Assembly (NCBI GenBank): GCA_004352715.1 | Contig: SCFE01000026.1 | Location: 1,908,367 to 1,972,366 of the forward strand | Reading direction: 5' to 3' | Source of the DNA: Hofstenia miamia | Lineage: Eukaryota; Xenacoelomorpha; Acoela | Length of the DNA stretch: 64,000 nucleotides | In this document: piece after piece, positions 49,658 through 60,263 of the stretch | How the letters are laid out: every line of letters starts with the position of its first letter | Numbering within the stretch: position 1 is the stretch's first letter | Notes under the pieces: generated by a model | What the model saw: the letters and a program-made list of their open reading frames with translations, nothing else | The model's database searches: none | Told to the model about the DNA's origin: nothing | Program-made: the position numbers and the translations under genes

Positions 49658-50970
49658 ATGAGTGATGATTTTGACATAGATCCCAATTATAGTCCAGATG
49701 AAGACGACAATAATGAAGAGAAAAGCATTCAGGATCTTCTTGCTGACATGGCTATTGATGAAGATGAAGAAAATGTAACAGCTCAAGATGGGATAAATGA
49801 AAATATAAACAGACCTATCTGGACTGAATTTCAAAATCAAACTTCAAATTTTGCTTATACTGGAAATGGCGGCATAAGAAGAACAATACCAGCTGATATT
49901 ACTCCTGCCCAAGTATTTAACCTTTTGGTGGATGATGAAGTCATTACTGAGATAGTGAATGAAACAAATACATATGCTTTACAATGCATCTCTGCCCAGT
50001 CAAATACACGATCTTCAACAAATCAGTGGAAACCAGCAGATAAAGAAGAAATTCTAAAATATCTTGGACTCATTATGTGGATGGGATTGGTAAAGGTGGG
50101 AAAGCTGTCAAATTATTGGTCAACAAATCCTCTTTACAAAAATTTAGTTGCTTCTAATACCATGCCCCGGAACAGATTTCAGGCAATTCTTCGTCATATT
50201 CATTTTGCAAACAACGAAATGATTGAGCCTACTGATAGACTAGGAAAAATACAACCTCTTATTGATAAATTGCAAGACAAATTTCAAAAGCTGTACACCC
50301 CAGACGACAGTATTGTTATTGATGAAAGCTTATAACTGTGGAGAGGAAGATTGGTTTTCAGGCAATATCTTCCAGCAAAAGCTCATAAATATGGAATCAA
50401 AGTTTTTAAGCTCTGCTCTTCAGAAGGATATTGTTGGTCTTTACAAGTCTATGGAGGAAAGTCTGCAACAGGAGAAAGAGAAGTAGGACAAGCTCTAAGT
50501 GTATGCAAGGACCTAACTGTTGGGCTTAGAAAGGACTTTGTAAGTGGATAACTTTTACACAAGTTACGCAATGTCAAGATTTTTTCTGGAAGAGCAAACC
50601 CACGTAGTAGGTACACTTCGAGCCAACAGAGTGGATATGCCTAAAGAAAGGTGAAATGATTTATAGAGAAGAACAACACGGAAATGTAGTCTTGAAATGG
50701 AAAGACACACGAGATGTCAGGTTGCTGACAACTAAACACCAGCCAGAAATGGAAGAAATCGCTTTCAGACCTGCAACTTATGCCACAAACTAAACTTCAA
50801 ATGTTCAGACAAGACTGAGGAAACGAAAGCCAACAGCTATTATTGATTATAATAAAGACAAAGCAGGGATTGATCTTTCAGACCAAATGGCTTCATATGC
50901 TTGTGTGCTCAGAAAAGGAGTGAAATGGTATCGAAAGTTAGCAATGGAGCTTTTGCTTGGGGTATCAGTA
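49658..50970 (+). pseudogene. piggyBac C transposase with first core copy
   Basis: The frame is open from about 49604; the first ATG is at 49658 (MSDDFDIDPNYSPDEDD). It reads through the acidic leader and ILKYLGLIMWMGLVKVGKLS to DDSIVIDESL, the first catalytic Asp, where a TAA follows at once. The core continues as LVFRQYLPAKAHKYGIKVFK. In this copy a 9-bp and a 24-bp deletion remove residues around the second catalytic Asp, followed by further stops. DLSDQMASYACV near the end holds the third and fourth Asp. Inactive. Confidence 0.88.
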
Positions 50971-50971
50971 N
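50971..50971. other. Undetermined base (N) at a repeat junction
   Basis: The only N in the window. The sequence left of it ends at GGTATCAGTA in the transposase, and the sequence right of it steps back 680 bp to CTGTACACCCC. The second copy later passes the same GGTATCAGTA and continues. A single N at such a step is typical of a scaffold or contig join. Confidence 0.8.
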
Positions 50972-51980
50972 CTGTACACCCCAGACGACAGTATTGTTAT
51001 TGATGAAAGCTTATAACCGTGGAGAGGAAGATTGGTTTTCAGGCAATATCTTCCAGCAAAAGCTCATAAATATGGAATCAAAGTTTTTAAGCTCTGCTCT
51101 TCAGAAGGATATTGTTGGTCTTTACAAGTCTATGGAGGAAAGTCTGCAACAGGAGGAAGAGAAGTAGGACAAGCTCTAAGTGTATGCAAGGACCTAACTG
51201 TTGAGCTTAGAAATAAAGGAAGGACTTTGTACGAGGATAACTTTTACACAAGTTACGCAATGGCAAGATTTTTTCTGGAAGAGCAAACCCACATAGTAGG
51301 TACACTTTGAGCCAACAGAGTGGATATGCCTAAAGAAGCCTTGGAAACAAAATTAAAGAAAGGTGAAATGATTTTTAGAGAAGAATAACATGGAATTGTA
51401 GTCTTGAAATGGAAAGACACACGAGATGTCAGGTTGCTGACAACTAAACACCAGCCAGAAATGGAAGAAATCGCTTTCAGACCTGCAACTTATGCCACAA
51501 ACTAAACTTCAAATGTTCAGACAAGACTGAGGAAACGAAAGCCAACAGCTATTATTGATTATAATAAAGACAAAGCAGGGATTGATCTTTCAGACCAAAT
51601 GGCTTCATATGCTTGTGTGCTCAGAAAAGGAGTGAAATGGTATCGAAAGTTAGCAATGGAGCTTTTGCTTGGGGTATCAGTAGTGAATGCCTATGTAATA
51701 TATAAGAAAGCAACTAATTTAAAATTGGAATTAGAGAGTTTAGGGAAAATCTTGCTGCATCTCTACTTAGTTTATCTCCTGAAAGAAGACACATACAACC
51801 ATCAATGCAATCACCACATGTTATAGTGTCCTTTGTTATGAGCAAATTCAAAGAACTGAAGGCCGAGAAGTTGCTAGAAACGGGCAAAACTAGTAAATAC
51901 TTTATGTGTAACATGTGGCAGTAAACCATTTTTCATCTCGTGCTTTGGACAACATCACACAAAGAAATGTTTCTAATTTT
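50972..51980 (+). pseudogene. piggyBac C transposase, second core copy
   Basis: Repeats the core from the first catalytic Asp, with the same TAA after DES(L). Here the second catalytic Asp region is whole (GRTLYEDNFYTSYAMARFFL) and DLSDQMASY follows. Stops after HIVGTL, after FREE (TAA where the other copy has CAA) and after YATN break it. A shifted frame holds the C-terminal Cys-rich part (CVTCGSKPFFISCF). It has mutations the first copy lacks and the reverse, so the two are not identical sequence. Confidence 0.85.
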
Positions 51981-52253
51981 TTGTTTTAGTTTTTATTCTT
52001 TGGAATAAAATGTTTATACTCGTAATTCTAATTTTTTGTTTGTGGTTCTATCAAATAAAATGTTTATATTTCTAATCTTTGATTGTACCTTACAAAAACT
52101 AAGGCAGAAACGGAAAAAGCAAGAGAATTAATGTCACTGTAAATGTACTTCACAATATGATAAAAAACTTAACAAATGTACCAAGAGAGGGTGGGGAATA
52201 AAAACATCGGTACCAAAGATGAGTTCTGATTATATAAAATAAACCAGGCGTGA

Positions 52254-52360
52254 TTCATATATGAGTGACGAGGATCTTTTGAAAATGCAGCTGTCGCTCA
52301 CATGTGAGTGACATGGTATGAGCAATAAATGCACTGTCACTCACATATGAGTGACATGGT
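52254..52360 (+). repeat. Three inverted-repeat units inside piggyBac C right end
   Basis: TCATATATGAGTGACGA (52254), TGTCGCTCACATGTGAGTGACA (from 52292) and TGTCACTCACATATGAGTGACA (from 52335) recur about 42 bp apart. The last two are near-perfect palindromes with 9-bp arms. Sub-terminal repeats in piggyBac relatives are often transposase contact sites; that role here is inferred. Confidence 0.75.
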
Positions 52361-52374
52361 AGAGAATGTGTTAA

Positions 52375-52898
52375 CATTGCGCTATATTTTTGTATATCCC
52401 CCATGAGCAGAGTATGGAAAAGTCAGATAAAAAGACCCTCAACCTTACAGATTCAAACATTTAAAGCTGTGATGCATTGTTACAAAATTCTTTGTAATGT
52501 TGCCATGGAATTTGGATCAATTTTTACTACTATCTTCTGAGGGTAAATAAAACTACATCTATACCTAATGTATGCAAATGAAATGAACTAGCCAAGTTTT
52601 AGTTTGACTAGGTACTCTCTCTGACAAAAGCAATATTTCATTGCTAGAAATTAAAATAGTTTGAAATAGAATAACGCTTTGTGGTTACAACAATATTAGT
52701 ACATTCACTCATTTACATAGATACTGTAAAGGTATCAGCAAACAAACTAAATTACATTGAATCACGTTTAAAAATTTGGATAGCAATACAATTTGAGATC
52801 TAGTAGTAGTAGTACTTTAGCATCCGACGCAATGCTAAATGATTTACTGTGAAACCACTGGTGGTTAAATGGCTTAAGTACTTCTTTTAGAGTAATAA
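52375..52898. other. No gene seen
   Basis: AT-rich spacer between piggyBac C and a LINE tail. Confidence 0.5.
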
Positions 52899-53640
52899 CA
52901 ACAACAACAACAATCTTAATTTAATTCGAAAACAGAAAATGTTCTCAACATCCTTGATGAAAAATGACGTCGATACCTCTCTCTTTTACCATGTTAGACT
53001 GCTCGCATTCTGGTTCTAAGTCGTTCTGATGGCTATTGACTCCTATTTGGGAGAATGTCATGAAGTATATGATTAGAATTTTTCATCTCAAATTTTTTAG
53101 TCTGTTCTCCAATAATTTGGAAAACACTTTTAAAATTCTGAATTATGAGTAATCTCACAGCATTCTGCTGAGCTTTGTCGACTTTCTCAAAGCTGTTATT
53201 GGCACGACCAAGCTCTGATAGAGTAGCTTTAGGTCATTTTTCTTGTACCCTATACTACGTAATCTGCATAACATATAAATTTTTCTAGATATTCTTCTGG
53301 ATAAATTCTCCACGTGTTTTCTGAAGCAAAACTGTTCATCGACTTCTACACCCAATACCATCATGGGTGAACTCACTGTCTTGTTGATGGCTGGTTCTCG
53401 TCTCCTGTGCTTCACTTGCATGACTTTCGTCTTGTTCTCATTCAATTGCATTTTGTTGGTAATACAACTGGTCCGAATGTGGTCGATTACTTCGTCTACT
53501 CTCGTCGCTCTCTGTCCTTTTTGTAATTTACCATTTAATCCCTCATTGAATTTGAAACTTTCGTTGTTCAAATTCATTTCTCTCTGTTCTTCCCTCTCGT
53601 GCCTTGATTAACGCCAAGCGTGATCTCAACTCTTTCGCTA
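52899..53640 (-). pseudogene. LINE 3' end with AAC/GTT tail
   Basis: Minus strand: MQLNENKTKVMQVKHRRRE, then VLGVEVDEQFCFRKHVENL, then YMLCRLRSIGYKKNDLKLLY. This is the segment after the YADD box of a non-LTR RT. A frame beyond reads MRAVHGK-like sequence and ends in a (TTG)n run (52899-52915 on the minus strand). A short microsatellite tail is usual at the 3' end of CR1/jockey-type LINEs, so this end may be authentic; the 5' part is missing. Confidence 0.75.
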
Positions 53641-54807
53641 TCACTATTTTCATGCCTGCAATGTAATCCTGTTCAATAGTTTACTGACATTGATCCAATT
53701 CGTCTTATAACGTTCTCGAATTTCCACTGTACTCGCACCAAATTCCGAATCTACACATCCACCAGAAATATATGAAGATAAAGTTATGAATATATTCTGT
53801 CACTTAGATCAATTTTGAAAGTCGACACACAAAGTATGCAGCAGTCCCTCAATTTGGTTTTCGATCAGGAAATGATTCAAAAGGAAAAACTGAAGAATCA
53901 ATAAGGAGATTGTTGAATCAATGTGTCATCATAGAATGCTTGCTTTCTATACTGGCAAATATATTGGGAGCCAGGGTAATTTTTTCTTTGTAGTTTAGGG
54001 CTTCAAAGACTTTTATTTCAGTTGTATTTAGAATCTATTTTATTATAATTAAATTTATATTAATGAAGTAGCAATTAAAAACATACCCAACTTTTTACTT
54101 TTTGAGGTGGCATGTAATTTGGATCCAAAGCCTGGGTTCTTGAAAGAACTTGATTTCGCTGGGCAGAAAGTGAAATTCTTCTAACAAAGCTGCGAAACAT
54201 TGTAGAAAATCAGAGGTTATAGGTTACTCAATAACTTTTGTCTCAACAATAAATCGTTCAAAGGTATTTTGTATTATACAATTGAGAATATTATAAATTT
54301 TAATATTTTAAATATCTAACTACAATTATAGTTATAACACAATAATAACATTTTTATAATAATAATATTGCCAACAAGAATTATGTCGAAAACCTACAAA
54401 CATTAAATGTTGGTGTAAAGGCATATATTGATAGAAGAATGGTTAATTTTTTAATAGAGATCTCTATTATAAATAAATATCAATACTTTTTCCCGTGAGT
54501 CATATTAAATATTGAAATATCTGCAAATATGTGTTGTTTATTAGGACTTCATATTCTTACTTTGAAAATTTAGCCTTCACATGTTATGACGTCATCAGTT
54601 GCAGTTTCTTCCCACTTGTATGTCAAATATATCATGATGTTTTGCAATGATTCATTTTTCAGCTTGTGAATATCAAATGTTTCGCTGAATTCACAAAAAT
54701 TAATTTAATTAAATTGCAATAGTCTTTTTAAGATTATTTATCAACTCCATTGGTTTTGGATTACAAAGAAATCTAACGATTATCTATTTCAAATTTGTAG
54801 TTATGCT
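53641..54807. other. No gene seen; region upstream of BTBD7
   Basis: AT-rich, no recognised promoter motif. An AG at 54799-54800 (TTTGTAG) 8 bases before the BTBD7 ATG could be an acceptor for a 5' UTR exon. Confidence 0.4.
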
Positions 54808-55807
54808 ATGGGAGTTCATAACAGTAGAATGATTCAACATACAGGTTGTCGTTCGACACCTGCTGGATTGGAGTGTTGTACTAATGATGCCTCAACAATT
54901 CATGTGTGCAAGAAACGAAAATTGCCATCACTTGTCGCTCTTAAATCTAAATTAGTTAAAAGATCACGGCGTCCCGAGCATGCAATGAGAGATTTTATTG
55001 CCTCTTGGAATGTTAGAGATGTATATTCCCTTGTTGAAGATTACGAAGCCCTAGCTTCTCTTCGTCGTTTTGTTCTCGCTGCAACACGTGCAAGACAACA
55101 TGCTGCCACTGCTCGATCTGATTTGGGCAGATTAAAGTCATTATATGATGCGCAGTTAGTGTTTCGAGGTCGTACATATAGCATTCATCGCGCTTTATTT
55201 GCTGCTCGTTGTCCTGGTTTACGTTCCCATTTAGAGAATTCTAATGATCCTATTGAAATTCAGTCAACTCCTGGATTGACCTTTCATCACATTGATGTTT
55301 TATTAAGTCATGTATATACTGGTCGTGGGGGGAATGGTTTACCTCGTGAATTAGCTTCACAGTTACGAACTCAATTTGGTGCTGTTACTCTGGATGTCAG
55401 AAGAGATTTGACTTGGTTAATAAACTCTTTATATTTAGCCGATGCAATGCTAGTGTGGCCTGGAAGCTATTCTCGCTCAGGATCAGAAGGTTATATGTGT
55501 CATAAATGCATTCTTGCCGCAAGATCAAGGTTTTTCACTAATTTATTTGCTCGTGATGTTACTAGAATTTCTGTTATTGATGGAAACGTTGTTACTAGAG
55601 TTGAGTTGGATGAATCTATTGTACCAAGAAAATATGTTCATGTAATTTTACAAGCAATATACGTGGATACTGTTGATTTACGGCATGTTATCCGTGAACC
55701 TCCACACCCTACATCAGGTCAGCAACATCGCCAACAACAAGTAATCAAAGAAGCAATGGAATTATATGAAATTGCCGGATTTCTTGAAATTCCGGTTTTA
55801 GCACATG
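54808..55807 (+). CDS. BTBD7: BTBD7, exon with two BTB/POZ domains
   Basis: 333 codons from ATG 54808. The start MGVHNS fits the N-myristoylation rule (Gly2, Ser6). A basic stretch follows (KLVKRSRRPEHAMRDF), then ASWNVRDVYSLVEDYEAL, the conserved BTBD7 lead-in. BTB domain 1 (about residues 110-200) includes LVFRGRTYSIHRALFAARCP and LSHVYTGR. BTB domain 2 (about 210-310) includes HKCILAARSRFFTNLF and DESIVPRKYVHVILQAIYVD. It ends in KEAMELYEIAGFLEIPVLAH and a GT donor at 55808. BTBD7 is a BTB-BACK protein linked in vertebrates to epithelial branching and control of adhesion; the role in this animal is inferred from similarity only. The frame is intact. Confidence 0.9.
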
Positions 55808-56367
55808 GTATGTTTAATTTTTTTGTTATTATATTATCAATATTAAGGATTACGATTTATTCGAATTTAAAACAGTTATAAAACTTTCAATTGGCGATTT
55901 TAAGAGATCTATATTATATAGGAAATGCATATTTTTATTTGCTAGTACCAATTTATGAAACCAATGATTAAGAACTACAGAGCGTTATGAATGGTAAAAG
56001 CTATTCCTATTTAGTATTTTACAATAGTTAAAATATATTTTTATTATTTGTTTTTTATGTTACTATATGGAAGTGTGTTCTGTTATGCTTAAGTATATAA
56101 ACTGGCTTTAAACAATTTTATTGTTTTATAAAAAGAATTATAAGAAATTTGTTTAATTTTTATAATGGTCTAATTAATAATTTCTGTTGATTGATTTCTT
56201 TGTTCGCAATTCCTATTTAAGCAAGTTTTTACTAACGTCTAGTATACGAAAACATTTCAGTGGCATATTGGTACTAGCTTACAATATTATTGAAGAAACA
56301 GTATTTTTGCCATCAACTTTTTGACGATTTTTATACATTTAAAGAGTAAGTATAAGGTACCTTTTAG

Positions 56368-56576
56368 GTTGTGAAGATATCATAGTTGGTAACCTTTGTT
56401 TGGATAATTTGTGTTCTATTTACCAGTGGAGTATTCAATCGGTTGGCTCAGAATGGGTTTTAAGACAAGTTGTACAGTATTTTATTGATGAATTCTTAAC
56501 AATTTCGACTTCACAACAATTTTTAAATTTTCCAGTCGAGTTTATTGCCACAGTTTTAAAATCTGATTTTATCCAA
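56368..56576 (+). CDS. BTBD7: BTBD7, BACK-domain exon
   Basis: Acceptor TTTTAG at 56362-56367 and donor GTAAGT at 56577 are both good. The split Gly codon rejoins the previous exon as HGCEDI, the residues expected in BTBD7. The exon encodes the first part of the BACK domain: WSIQSVGSEWVLRQVVQYF and IDEFLTISTSQQFLNF. The intron before it is 560 bp. Confidence 0.9.
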
Positions 56577-56859
56577 GTAAGTTCATTCAAAATTTTTGTT
56601 ATAGAAATTCCTTTTTCAAAAATTAATATGTATCAATTATCAATTTGCTAGACTCAATTTTCATTTAGTAAGGATGACATAGGCTTTCATTATTTTGAAA
56701 TTCGCCGTGAAAATATATGATAAAATTCACTGCACATTTTAATGTTTCTGGAAAAGGATTTAATCGAGATTTCCTTTCTAATTGGAACCGTACTTTCCTA
56801 TCATGCATAATATAGTGAAAACAGTTAAAATGAACATTGTAAATGTATGTTTTCTTTAG

Positions 56860-56935
56860 GCCTCCGAATTGGATATTGTTAAAGCAATACTAAGATGGGG
56901 TGAATACCAACAAATCAAAGCAATTGAACAAAGAG
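56860..56935 (+). CDS. BTBD7: BTBD7, short BACK-domain exon
   Basis: Acceptor TTTCTTTAG (56851-56859). Reads ASELDIVKAILRWGEYQQI, continuing the previous exon as IQASELD. It ends after one base of a codon with GTAGTA as donor. ILRWGE is the usual BACK-domain motif. Confidence 0.88.
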
Positions 56936-59341
56936 GTAGTAGATATATTTTATACATAAATACCTGTGTTCGAATATGGCATTATCGATATTGTTAAACT
57001 GGGCTTTAATATGATATACGAGATACATCTATAGGAATTTTTGTTGTTTCGAAATCTGTATGAGTTAATTTAGACCTAATAATTCATTCTTCAGTTTTTC
57101 AACATTATTCTTCTGTTGTTATGGTTTAATGGTTTATATGCTGCGATTATGCTTCAACAAATCATGTAACTAATGGCCTTTGACGTGATAGAAGCTAATT
57201 TAGACACCATTACTTTACTCTCAGGTATTTAACTGGAATAAAAATTATCGTAAGGTTTTCTAAAATTGCTACAATAATGTACTTGCAAACCTTGGAATAG
57301 GGTCATTAAAAAAATCTCATATTCCACAATAGTGGCAACGGTGCCCGAGTTCATAACTATTACTTGAACAGGGCATTGTCATTTCTTCAATTGAAAGTCC
57401 TTTTTTCTTTGATCTCGTTCGGTTTAGCAAAATATTGACTATGTTGACTATGGAAATATTTTTCTCGAAGTTGCTTTAGTGCAGAGTATGTCATAAAGCC
57501 AGTAAATTATATTTTACAGTAATCAATTGTTATCAAGCTGCTATTGCTATAAGAGAGTACACTTGGTCATTCCCAAGAACACCAAGTCACTTGTTGTGAG
57601 AAAACAAAGCTGCTGTATTTGCTTGGAGACGACCACAGTCAATATGTTTGAGTTGTACAAAAAGCAATTTACAAAACAGAATGTGGAACCATCAACCAAT
57701 TTTTAATATCGAAAAGTATTTACTCACTAAATTTTTCCTTTCATCTACCATAGAAAGATGGTTATGAAGTTGGTAAGCGATATATAAATTACAATGAAGA
57801 GGAGGAGCAGAAAGAAAACTGAAGAGCAGGCAAATGCGTAGAGGCGATTCGGGAAATAGAAAATAAAATTCGGGTGGATAGAAAATGAAATTCGTCATTA
57901 TTATTTTTATTATTTGGTCTAATAATATGTAGATAAGCTAACGAATCCAAACCTTTCTCTAAGCGTGGTTTAAATGGTTGCATAGGTACCAAAGATTGAT
58001 TTATTAAGGAATGTGATCATCTAAAAGATAATCAAGAGATATTTTGTTAACTTCTTGTCTCTTTTGAAGAATCTAACAGTTTGCAAAAACTCGATTTATG
58101 TAAATTTCATTGGCCATTTCCTCACATTATATAAAATTTTATATAATGTAATATATCATTCAAGAAAGTCAACCACGCCCATCATTCAATTGTATTTTGC
58201 AACAATTAAGGGCTGTGGAACTTCTAAAGACGTTTTTCATTCTTATAAAAGTATTATTCATGAACACTTAATTGACCTCCAGTTGGTTGACCACAACTGA
58301 GCATCTTCACATTAGCTATTTGTACATTTAAAATCCGAACCAGCAGTGTTAGTACAAACCTGAGCTTTGCTTAATTTGACAACGCATATTGAAGAAATTA
58401 AATCTTATCAACTCTTCCCTTGAAGAAAAATACATTGGAAACAAAGCACGATTCCGACTTTGAATTCACTTATATCATAATTTCAATTTTTACATGAATA
58501 GTGTTTTTAATCAATGTGAGAGCCAAAAATTGCTTCAATTATCCAAACTGTCTGAGAATCTGTTATTCAGATAATTCAGAATTCACTGTAGTACCAGCAT
58601 AAATTATTCCAAAAATGGAAAAGCTGGTGAATTTTTTTGGAGAAACCATATTCTTAAATTGTCTCAAATTTTATGTATTATTTTGCTATAATTCACATGG
58701 GCATTGGCTGGCCTCCCAGATTCCATTATTTTTGTTTGGGTTGGGCCCGTTAATTTGGGTTTGAGTTTGAAATTTTGACCCATTTACTAATATGTCTTTT
58801 GTTAATAATATTAAGAATCGCGTATTAACTAAATATGTTAACTTATAACGCGTCATTTTCAATTAGTGAATCATCAATATTATTTGAATCATGCAAAAAC
58901 TCTGAAGGAGGTAATTCACTATTATTTATTTCTTTTGATAACCGCTCATTAATATCGCTTTCTAAGTGATCATTCCTCCAATCAACTGTAACTAAATTTT
59001 GTACGAATTAAAAATTGCTCATTTATAATTATAAATATATTTTTAGTCATTCAACCTTAAATTTCAAAGGTCGGGGGTGTTATTATTATTATCTAATCAA
59101 ATGGAATATTTGAAAGCAAATTTCAAATGTTGAAGCTTCCTTAATTGCTTTTTTTACTGACAACTCGTCTACAACAGAAAATCATGGCACTAAATTGCGA
59201 GATAATGCTTACTTTTATGAAGAGCAATTTACTGTTTTAATATTAACTAATAAAAGTCAATTTTTCATTGTATATATTTCACAATTAGTGCAAAATTATG
59301 TACTTTTTCTTTGTAATATTTTAGCATTTGTTTGATTTTAG

Positions 59342-59551
59342 AACCCAATATTGTAAGCTCAACTGTTCATAGTGTCTCTAAGAAGGGTGTTCGAAGAAAA
59401 GACCTGGATGACGCTGAATTAAGGGACATCCTTGCGCCATTGACCCAGCACGTTAGAATTTGGCATGTTCTTCCTCTTAATGCTGACGTTTTCCAATCAG
59501 CATTGCGTCGTGGAATCTTTCAAAATCAGTTGAATGGAGAAAAACTAGAAG
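59342..59551 (+). CDS. BTBD7: BTBD7, exon after the BACK domain
   Basis: Acceptor TTTGATTTTAG ends at 59341. The split codon completes REPNIV, and the exon continues HSVSKKGVRRKDLDDAELRD and VRIWHVLPLNADVFQSALRR. These match the conserved BTBD7 block after BACK in order and spacing. Donor GTATCT at 59552. The preceding intron is 2.4 kb. The remaining C-terminal exons were not found before the window ends. Confidence 0.9.
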
Positions 59552-59917
59552 GTATCTTATCATTCTTTTTCTTAAATATTGTGCATTTAGTTTTCTATTG
59601 AAATACATAGAGAGCATGAAAGCTGTCAATAAATATTTTTATTGTATATGAGTAAACTTATAATTTTAATCTCATTTATCAAAGTGAGTAATATGTTGGT
59701 CACATGTAGTTAGTCAACCAAAACTAAGCTCTTTATAAACAAATTACTCTTTATTGCACAATTTTATTTTTAATTTCCGATTCCTTATTAATGTGGAGAC
59801 TTTGACGACACTGTGCACTTTGCAATACCAAATGATTTTTGACTTTCAAATTCGAGAATTGTTACAAGTGCAATAAATTGATAGCTACTCTAAAGCAGGT
59901 AACATGTCAGGCTAAAT

Positions 59918-60263
59918 CAGACTTGTCAACGAGCCGTAATTTCTAAGCTCGGCTCGGCTCGTTTAAATTTTGTGTAAGTTCGGCTCGGCTCGCCACAGAA
60001 AGTCTTTCAATGAGGCTCGTTTCAGTTCGGTATTTCTTTTAAAAATATTGTACTCTCAGAATTTTTTCAATTGCTCTTCCTATTATTTAATAAACATTTC
60101 TAAAATGCTATTATAAGTAAGGAATATTGAATGAAAAAATAAGAAAAATCTGCATAATCAAATTAACAAGCAGCACTATAAATTTGGTTTGCTTAAAAAT
60201 GGCTCGTTTTGGGCTTGTTGTATATACAATGCGCTGCTCAAGCTCGGCTCGTTGACAAGTCTG
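59918..60263. mobile_element. hAT-type MITE, 346 bp
   Basis: Perfect 18-bp inverted ends CAGACTTGTCAACGAGCC (59918-59935 and complement 60246-60263). They are flanked by 8-bp repeats GGCTAAAT (59910-59917) and GGCTAATT (60264-60271), one mismatch. Just inside both ends are runs of GGCTCGGCTCG. No coding capacity, so it needed a transposase from elsewhere. Confidence 0.92.

Larger units (their letters stand above)
49461..52370 (+). mobile_element. piggyBac element C with internal duplication
   Basis: TTAA flanks (49457-49460 and 52371-52374) enclose inverted ends CACATTCTCTACCAGGCCAC and, read inward from the right, CACATTCTCTACCATGTCAC (18 of 20 match). The transposase is on the plus strand. 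About 680 bp of it occurs twice, the copies meeting at an undetermined base at 50971. Without the repeat the element would be near 2.2 kb. Confidence 0.93.

Noticed and set aside
49649-49840. Minus-strand open frame opposite piggyBac C
   Set aside because: Shadow of the acidic transposase leader on the plus strand.
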